Part shown: piece by piece, positions 7,876 through 14,823 of the stretch
How the letters are laid out: every line of letters starts with the position of its first letter
Numbering within the stretch: the stretch's first letter is position 1
From: Oehlia diaphana
Taxonomy: Eukaryota; Glomeromycota; Glomeromycetes; Glomerales; Glomeraceae
Direction of reading: 5' to 3'
Assembly: GCA_003833135.1 (NCBI GenBank)
Contig: QZLH01000255.1
Location: forward strand, 1-14,823
DNA: 14,823 bases
Made by a program: the position numbers and the translations under genes
Notes under the pieces: generated by a model
Database searches by the model: none
What the model was told of the DNA's origin: nothing
What the model saw: the letters and a program-made list of their open reading frames with translations, nothing else

Positions 7876-9414
7876 TTACAACTTTACAGGAATACTTTGG
7901 TCAAAGTTGAATAAATTTTTAGGATCATATTCTGCTTTTATTTCTACCAATTTTTTAAAAACGTCATCACCGTAATACCTTGTTTGCCAATTATCTAAAT
8001 CCCTATCAATGAAACCTTGATAACTAAATTTAGACGTAAAATATTGAAATTTTCTTCCGAAATCATTTAGTTCTTTAACACATTTATCACCTTCTTCTTT
8101 ACTATTCCAACCAGTTTCTATTTGAATACAATAAGCTGCATTACGATGTATAAATGAATTATTTTGATGAATCTCTGAAACTCCACCATGTAAATCGAAT
8201 GAAGCAAAAGTTTTGCAAGGACCTCTATTAATTTTATTCAAAAAAGTTACCAAATATTTTATAGCCAGAAACTTTATTCCTTCACCTTTATTAACGAAAA
8301 AAGATTTTGCTTTAAAGAAATTTGGAACATGTCTTGGATTCACCACTTCATATTTATTCACGTCATAAAGTAGTGCAATAGAGTTTAAAAATGTTGTTTC
8401 ATTCAATACTATTGGTTTAATCTGCTCTGGTGCTTCAGATAAGAATTTTTCCATTGCTTTTGTTGCATTTTTAGACGAACCTAAATATAATCCAATAATT
8501 GATAATGAATCGTTCCTTAACCTCATTTTAAAAGCAATGTCATTATCGAGTGATGGACCAACTTGATCATAAGCACGAAAAAGTTGGTACACTTGAGTCA
8601 TATTTGTTCTATTGAATACCAACTCCATAGAAGTAACTAGTGATGGTGTTGGATGAATACGAAAAACAAAATACGTTACTATGCCATAACTTCCTATACC
8701 TGCTCCTCTTAGAGCAAAGAATAGATCGGGATTTGAAAAAGAATCAATGTGTAAAAGGTTTCCTTCGGCGTCAACCATTTGCATAGAAATAATATTATCA
8801 CAAGCATAACCATATTTACGACCGAGATATCCAAACCCCTATAAAAAAGTAGTATTTAAAATATATTATTAGAAATTACTAAAAAGCAATTGATAATACG
8901 TTACCCCTCCGAGAGCGTGGCCTCCAATGCCAACAGAAGGACAAGATCCGGCCGGAATTAAGAAACCGGCTTGATTCAATTTATTATAGACATTACCCAA
9001 TCTGTTTCCCGCACCAATTCTAGCAGTTTGCGCTTCCGAATCAATTGTAATGCTATCGATAAATGTCAAGTCCAACACGATATCATTATCTCTACCGCCT
9101 AAGCCATATTTTTCATATGAATGACCACCTGAACGTGCAGTTATATTCATATGCGATAAGATAGAACAATTAACAGCATTCTGTACATCTTTATTATTAA
9201 GCGCATAAACTAACACTGACGGTGTATAATTTACACGAATGTTTTGGTCAATAATTAATGGTTTAAAGTCTTTATCATTTGGATAAATTACTGGACCTTC
9301 TATTGAATTAAGACACTCCAATAACGATAAAGAGTTTATGATTTCTATAAAATTAAATGATAAAATGCACCATAAAAGAAGTGGAACTGTATCAAGTTGC
9401 CTTATTAATTTCAT
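7876..9414 (-). CDS. Secreted FAD-linked oxidase, berberine-bridge/AA7 family
   Basis: Two exons, 9414-8905 and 8838-7876, with a 66-base phase 0 intron (8904-8839) that splits the glycine stretch GGHALGG / GFGYLG. The product is 490 residues, normal for the family. Residues 1-28 look like a signal peptide (Lys/Arg then VPLLLWCILSF), and several N-x-S/T sequons fit secretion. The FAD-binding domain has RSGGHSY (His98) and AGSCPSVGIGGH (Cys158). These are the two residues that bind FAD covalently in glucooligosaccharide oxidase and berberine bridge enzyme, and their 60-residue spacing fits. NPDLFFALRGAG (206-217) is the domain's typical end. The C-terminal BBE domain ends YDPKNLFNFDQSIP. Such enzymes oxidise sugars, oligosaccharides or alkaloids and release H2O2; the substrate here is unknown. 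The usual catalytic Tyr of the YxNY motif appears as Phe446 (YQGF). Confidence 0.9.
8839..8904 (-). other. Intron of the oxidase gene
   Basis: Donor GTAACG directly after GGAGGG and acceptor TTTATAG before GGGTTTGG, 66 bases, phase 0. Splicing restores the family-conserved GGHxxGGGxGxLxRxYG segment, which strongly supports both sites. Confidence 0.9.
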
Positions 9415-9482
9415 TTTGAATATTGCTTTAGCTGTAAAGGTAAAGTTGCTTAGAATTTGGAAGATGTATAATCAACATGGTG

Positions 9483-9575
9483 TGTATATATATATGTGGG
9501 GCTTCGTAAATAAAAAACTAGGCATGTGAATATATATATGGCTTCGACAATAGTCAACAGGGATATGGCATGTGA
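9483..9575 (-). promoter_or_regulatory. Candidate promoter region of the oxidase gene with duplicated motifs
   Basis: About 70 bases upstream of the ATG lies a TATATATATA stretch (9485-9495), with another at 9530-9539. Next to each is the pair GGCTTCG (9500-9506 and 9540-9546) and GGCATGTGA (9521-9529 and 9567-9575). The pair is an imperfect tandem duplication with a 40-46-base period. The TATA stretches could act as core promoter and the repeated words as protein-binding sites. This is inferred from position only. Confidence 0.4.
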
Positions 9576-10600
9576 CAATTTTTCGAAAAATAAATTTACA
9601 AAATAATAAATTTTGTTTATAAACAAAAAATTGAAATTTTTTGCCAGATACCGTGTTAAGCCCCATAAGCCTCATATATGTTTAGCTTTTAATAAAAAAA
9701 ATCTTCTCGTATATTAATGCTTCATCTACAAGTTCAAAAATGTTATGATTATTGTGGCGTGTTTGAATGATTTATTTTTATAATCTACTTAATTGTACAC
9801 ATAGTTAATTAAATTTAAAGAATATCAGGATTTTTTCATAAGAGACCAAATAAAATTTCACCATAATTTCTTGAATGTTATTTGATTATCCGTTTTTAGA
9901 ATCAGTACATAACGTGATGACTACCATATTTAATTGACGTATCTATATCAGACTTTGAACGATATAGCCTCGTTCAATATCTTTCGGTCATGCGGCGTAT
10001 CAAAATGTCGATCAAACATACAAATATTGATCAAAACAAAAAATGTATAAATCAGTACAGCCTTAAATAATCTTACGACAATCTATATAATTCGTATGTA
10101 TAATACATAACGAAAGCTATTCTTTCTCACAAATAAAAGATCATTGCCAACAGGAAAAAGACAAAGCCATTACAATAACGCCATTATGTACAGGCTTAAA
10201 CTTACTTCGCCAGCGGATCATAAAAAAATTAGCCCTAATCGGATGATTTCATTTGGCTGATCTTTTTGTGCAACGCAACAGAATCCCGAATAACAAACAG
10301 TTTTTTAAAAAATTGGATCATACACAAGTTTTGTTATCATAACATCTTTTTAGAACAACTTCAAGATACAGTAAGAACTCCTTTTAGTAAATAGTAATTA
10401 TAGTAGGATATACAAGTATTTATATGCCTTGTATGAGAAAATAGCATAGGGTTAGCTAATTTCATTTGTTGGTGGATCAACAAGTATTCTAATTGACTGA
10501 AATAAATGGCATCCTTAAACTGGACCACGGTACAGACTGTTAACGTGGCTTCCTGATTGAATAATTACGTGTCTTGTATTAAAAAAAATATTTATATAGG

Positions 10601-10622
10601 GAACCACCTGGACCAGTGGTTC
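10601..10622. repeat. Short inverted repeat GAACCAC...GTGGTTC
   Basis: Seven-base arms around an 8-base spacer (CTGGACCA). A related word, CTGGACCACGGTACAGA, lies about 90 bases upstream near 10519. The two may be ends or fragments of an old element. Confidence 0.4.
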
Positions 10623-10853
10623 AGAATAAGGAATTACGAGTTCACAGCTTTCTCACGCACGTGACTTTAACATATTTAAAAAAGTAGCGGAGCTTTTTAT
10701 TCCAGAATCTTTCAATTTGATTTGCGGGATTGTTCTGACAAACCAAAATGGAATTTCATAGAAATCTATGATTACATAAAATATCTTATTCGAATTCAAA
10801 TACAACATATCCCAATTATGTTACTATGCAAAGTATCAGAGTGCTTATAAGAA

Positions 10854-10879
10854 TACACTAAAAAAAATTTTTTAGTGTA
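10854..10879. repeat. Perfect 12-base inverted repeat (hairpin)
   Basis: TACACTAAAAAA and TTTTTTAGTGTA separated by two bases. It lies 35 bases before a second hairpin. Confidence 0.8.
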
Positions 10880-10913
10880 GCACAAATCTCTTGGCACATT
10901 GTCCTTTAAAATA

Positions 10914-10952
10914 ATAAAATCGTAATTTTTTTTAATTAAAAAACGATTTTAT
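10914..10952. repeat. 10-base inverted repeat (hairpin)
   Basis: ATAAAATCGT and ACGATTTTAT with a 19-base AT-rich loop that can itself pair T with A runs. No gene is adjacent, so a terminator role is not indicated. Confidence 0.7.
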
Positions 10953-12280
10953 ATAGTTAAGTATCATAAAATTGTATTAAATGTATTTAGCTATCTGACG
11001 CACCAATATTAATCAAATCTCAGACAAGTGTTTCATAAGAAAAATCAGCCATATAATTTTAGCAGATCACGTGATCCAAAATCGCTTATATATTAGGAAT
11101 TATGATATTGTGAATATAAAATATTTCTTGTGTAAATATTTCGATGAATTTTGCATTACTATCATGAATTCTATAAAGTGACTCAAATATGTCATAAGCT
11201 ATACTAGTTTTATGCTTGATATGAGTTAATAGAAAAGTAATTTTGTAAATAAATTTAAAACATGCACCTATCAAACCAACTGATTTCTATTAGCATTCTC
11301 AACATTCTCCAACTTTTGAGCATTATCATATACGTTTGCGTGAAGTATTGACATTTTTTGCATTAATTATGAAAAATTCTCTATAAATTACAATATTTAA
11401 AATACTGTATGATGTATGAAACCTGTAGCCCGTTAGATAAAAACATATATTAATATTTTTATCGTAGAAATGGATTTGTTAATACAAGTGCTATTTACTC
11501 CTTGACCAAAATTTTACCGCTTTATTCATTCTCAATTTTTTTACGTCTCATCAAAGATTAGTAAGATTAGTGTAAAAGCAATGGTCTCAATTCAAAAAAT
11601 ATATCTCTTAATATTCTTAATACATAATTAAACAAATATCGTTTAAATAAATTTTCTTTTTATTTTAAATTTATTCAATTTAAAATTGCATAATAAACTT
11701 CTAATTATTATTGATTTACGTATATACAATAAAATTTTCGATCCTTCAATGGATCATCTTCATAATATTATCTTCTCCATACGGATAATAATATGAATTA
11801 CCTTTCATTTCTTTCATTTACCATATTTACTAGACAAGGTTCATTTAACCAATCATACAATATTATTATTTATTTTCCTAGCGTAAAGATATAAAAAAAA
11901 AGCTTATGTGCGAACTATAATCTGTATCCACCTTGATTTTCGTTAATTAAAAATATATTAAGTAAAATTTTTATTCCAAACTAATTTATTTTTGATATAT
12001 AATTTGGCAATGATTTTTCTATTTATAGGTTTATTGCTATTTATTTTTTTGAAAATACAAAATTATATGATCTACATTACCGTTACTTCGCATTTTCATT
12101 TTAACCATTTCGGGTTAGATCTATTTTATGATGATCAGCTGCTTTACGTGTTACAAAAATAGTATACAATAGTAATGCAAATAATAATACAAATAAGTAA
12201 TACAAATGGGGCAATTTATCGAACTTCGTTCAATTCATCCCATAATAATTCTGAAATTTATTTGAAGTAACGTAGTTATT

Positions 12281-12287
12281 TATATAA
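12281..12287 (+). promoter_or_regulatory. Possible TATA box of kinase gene 2
   Basis: TATATAA ends 36 bases before the ATG at 12323. The spacing would give a very short 5' UTR. Chance occurrence is likely in AT-rich DNA, so support is modest. Confidence 0.3.
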
Positions 12288-12322
12288 CTAAAATTAAAAT
12301 TATAATCCACAGCTCAATTAAT

Positions 12323-14208
12323 ATGGATGAAGCCCTAAAAGATTTATGGGAGGATACTGTTTCAAGTAAATATCAGGTAATGGCAATTTATAATTATAAT
12401 TATTTTATTGAATTTTATAGTTAAAAATATTAATAATTTTTCGTCTATTAAAAGCTCCATGTTACAATTCCTACTATTGATTCAACTATTGAATCAGAAA
12501 ATGTAGATGAAAGTGTAGTTTATATAGGAGATTTAGAAAAAAGAAAACAAGCGTATGGAATATGTGGAGAATGTAAAGAACCTGGTACAGGAGAAAAATG
12601 GTGTCAGTCTTGTAATGCTAGAAGATTTAAAGATAACTTTAAAAATTGGACCAGTGGAAATAAAGATATTGATGAATTTATACAACAATCACAACTTAAT
12701 GCTGTATATCATAATAAATATCTTGAATGGATACCTTTTGAAAAATTTCAAAATATCACTTATATTGCGGAAGGTGGTTTTGGTAAGATTTATTCAGCTG
12801 AATGGCCTGAAGGATATATTTTTTATTGGGATATTGAAAATCAAAGTTGGTATAGATACATGACTGATAAATATGCATTGAAAAGTTTGAATAATTCTTC
12901 TGATATATGTTCAGATTTTTTAAATGAGGTAATTTAAACTTACTTTGTCTTATATATAAAGATTGTTATTTGCATTTATTTATTGATAAAAATTTTCCTT
13001 TTTTGATGATAATTAGATCAAATCTCATCTTCAGATTTATCTTTTAGATATTGTTCAATGTTATGGAATTACTCAAGATCCAAAAAATAAAGAGTATATG
13101 ATGGTTATAAAATATTGTGATGATGGAAATTTGAGAAATTATTTAAATAAATCTGAAAATTATATAAATTATGAATCAAAAATTGATATGTTACAACAAA
13201 TTGCAAGAGGACTTTTAGATATTCATAATGCTGAAAAAGTTCACAAGGATTTTCATTCAGGTAATATATTATTTGCAATTACTCCATATATAAGTGATTT
13301 AGGAATGTGTCAACCAGCAAATATAAAGCAAACAGTTAAAGAAGAAGGAATTTATGGAGTATTACCATATATGGCACCAGAAATTTTACGTGGACAACAA
13401 TATACAAAAGCAGCAGATATTTACTCATTTGGAATAGTAATGAACGAATTTCTTTCTGAAGAAATTCCTTTTAATGATATTCCTCATAATGAATTTTTAG
13501 CTATTAAAATATGTAAAGGACTTAGACCAACAATTTCTAAAGACATACCAAAGTTACTTGCAGATTTGATAATAAAATGTTGGGATGCTGAAATAAAAAA
13601 TAGACCAACCACTAAAGAGTTGTATCAAACACTAAATGAATGGAATGATGAAATTACTAGTGCCAATAGTCAAGATAGTCAAAATAGTGAAATTTATCTT
13701 CAAACAAATGAATGTGATAAAACTAGAGTTGAAAAATTCAAAAACAGTTCAAATGAAGATGAATCTGAAAGCTTCAAAACACATCCACAAGCAATTTATA
13801 CTAGTAGACTTTTAAATTTCAAAAATCTTCCAAAACCAGTAAATTCTTCAGATTTATCATCTTTTCAATTCAGTTCAGGTAATTAAATTTATTTTATTTT
13901 ATAATATAATCCATTTTACGTTATTAATGTCATTTTTATTTTAATAGAAACTAGTTATACTGCCCAATCAACATCAGCAAATCCAAGTAAGTATTCCCTT
14001 TATTATTACAATTATTTTATTTAAATTTATTAATAGTTAAATACTAAATATGTAATATATAGTTTCAGAATGCTTAGATGTTCTATTAAGTGAACTAGGT
14101 AAGTTATTGTTATTTGTAATTTCAGTTATTAATATTCTATATCTAATTTATTTATTTTTTATAGAACTAAATGAAATTTGTCAAGATGATGAACATAATA
14201 TTGAATGA
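12323..14208 (+). CDS. TKL-like protein kinase with N-terminal zinc ribbon (gene 2)
   Basis: Exons are 12323-12376, 12455-12928, 13017-13878, 13948-13986, 14063-14098 and 14165-14208, all with GT..AG introns of 66-88 bases; together they give 502 residues in one frame. The start MDEALKDLWEDT has no upstream competitor that I could support. A CGEC...WCQSC ribbon (C55, C58, C68, C71) precedes NFKNWTSGNKDIDEFI, a linker typical of Rhizophagus kinases. The kinase domain has AEGGFGKIY (124-131), ALK (Lys161), FLNE (Glu176), HKDFHSGN (Asp254), DLG (Asp270) and APE (296-298). HRD is HKD, but the catalytic Asp and Asn are kept, so it should be active. The tail is Ser/Asn-rich with IYTSRLL and ends in an acidic stretch. 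It is probably a cytosolic Ser/Thr or Tyr kinase; substrate unknown. It is related to gene 1 but lacks the duplicated Cys blocks. Confidence 0.88.
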
Positions 14209-14380
14209 AGTTTCTTTTTATGTGAAAGTTGAAGTCAGATAGTTTATGCATTGAAGTTATAGAAGTTCTATTTTTCTTTCATTTATTTGTTATACTTTAC
14301 AAATTCTCTATCTTAGTTTTTATATTTAAATATAGATTTATTTGATTTTATATTTAAGAAGATTCTATATAAATTATATA

Positions 14381-14386
14381 AATAAA
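14381..14386 (+). terminator. Possible poly-A signal of kinase gene 2
   Basis: AATAAA 172 bases after the TGA at 14206-14208, with T-rich DNA around it. The distance is ordinary for a fungal 3' UTR. Confidence 0.45.
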
Positions 14387-14660
14387 GATTTTAACATTTG
14401 ATTATATCATTTTATGCACATTAAATAGTTTTGGTTAATTTGTCCTAAATGGTTTAAATAATTGATGGTTCTATTTTAACTTTAATAGTTAAATTTAACA
14501 TAACATAATTAAGGATGGTCTGCCAAGAGATTTATGTTACCTTAAAAAATGAAATTTTATATATGTTTATTATCTTTAGTATAATAAACAATTTCCTTTT
14601 TCCAAAAATCACCTTTTTTAGAAATTTTTGTGACCTAAACACCCCAGTCAAATGATCGAC
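14387..14660. other. Downstream AT-rich spacer
   Basis: No reading frame, RNA gene or strong repeat recognised. The base composition becomes less AT-rich from about 14630 onward, where the inverted-repeat region begins. Confidence 0.5.
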
Positions 14661-14661
14661 A

Positions 14662-14709
14662 TAGTTTATAAGCTGGAGTTTTGCGCACCAGATCCTAGCT
14701 TATAAACTA
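14662..14709. repeat. 13-base inverted repeat with 22-base loop
   Basis: TAGTTTATAAGCT (14662-14674) and AGCTTATAAACTA (14697-14709) are perfect reverse complements. The position at the start of a more GC-rich block suggests a transposable-element edge or a sub-terminal hairpin. Confidence 0.8.
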
Positions 14710-14734
14710 CCCATGGGCATATACAGCCCACGGG
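14710..14734. repeat. 9-base inverted repeat, one mismatch
   Basis: CCCATGGGC and GCCCACGGG with a 7-base spacer, directly abutting the 13-base inverted repeat to the left. Both pairs together form two side-by-side hairpins. Confidence 0.7.
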
Positions 14735-14823
14735 TTCTGATTGGTCTAAAAGTAAGGATATTATTGTCCTCATAATAACGGACTATACTGGACCTCACCA
14801 TCAAGAACATTATCATTCTCATA

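Larger units (their letters stand above)
9576..12280. other. Intergenic stretch, hairpins only
   Basis: About 2.7 kb without a recognised gene. Frames here are short and of low complexity. A 62-residue reverse frame at 11086-11274 has a helical look, but no motif I know. Features seen are hairpins at 10601-10622, 10854-10879 and 10914-10952. No transposase, RNA gene or kinase remnant was recognised. Confidence 0.5.

Noticed and set aside
9338..9675. Short frames on both strands at the start of the oxidase gene
   Set aside because: They overlap the signal-peptide exon and the TATA-rich promoter and show no protein features.
11086..11274. 62-residue reverse frame with a helical look, and a second short frame just upstream (MSILHANVYDNAQKL)
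   Set aside because: I considered a decayed helical-bundle domain, but no motif or family could be supported.
12555..12863. 102-residue forward frame starting MEYVENVKNL
   Set aside because: It is a shadow of exon 2 of kinase gene 2. The true frame over these bases encodes the CGEC/CQSC ribbon and the glycine loop.
14640..14740. Possible tRNA or structured RNA at the right end
   Set aside because: The arms form two simple hairpins, not a cloverleaf, and no box A or B spacing fits.

Overview
The window looks like nuclear DNA of a fungus, most probably an arbuscular mycorrhizal fungus of the Rhizophagus/Glomus group. It is very AT-rich. Its genes are broken by short introns of about 66-140 bases with GT..AG ends. 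The dominant protein family is the tyrosine-kinase-like (TKL) kinase family with Cys-rich N-terminal zinc ribbons, which is hugely expanded in those fungi. The species assignment comes from remembered family resemblance and no database was searched.

Layout. Positions 1-680 hold low-complexity poly-T/poly-A and two scraps of kinase-family coding sequence on opposite strands. About 1.4 kb without a recognisable gene follows. Positions 2043-5351 (+) hold kinase gene 1. It has a duplicated Cys-rich module (period about 890 bases, outer part of the first copy decayed), then a TKL kinase domain. The kinase part has a 45-base duplication over an intron 3' end and a one-base frameshift in the C-lobe. 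Positions 5352-7875 are intergenic but contain a decayed reverse-strand kinase fragment (6458-6717) and two inverted-repeat elements, one a convincing MITE with TA flanks (7153-7514). Positions 7876-9414 (-) hold an apparently intact two-exon secreted FAD-linked oxidase of the berberine-bridge/AA7 type. Positions 9415-12322 are intergenic with a TATA-rich promoter repeat and a few hairpins. Positions 12323-14208 (+) hold kinase gene 2, apparently intact in six exons. The right end carries its poly-A signal and then inverted-repeat DNA that may be the edge of a transposable element.

How the parts relate. The two kinases share domain architecture, an intron at the same codon in the alphaC region, and a C-terminal tail with an IYTSR-like motif, so they are relatives. 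With the three fragments the window holds five traces of one family in different states of decay, which fits birth-and-death turnover in a transposon-rich region. The oxidase has no evident link to the kinases beyond proximity. I found no CRISPR array, rRNA, tRNA or prokaryotic-type operon.
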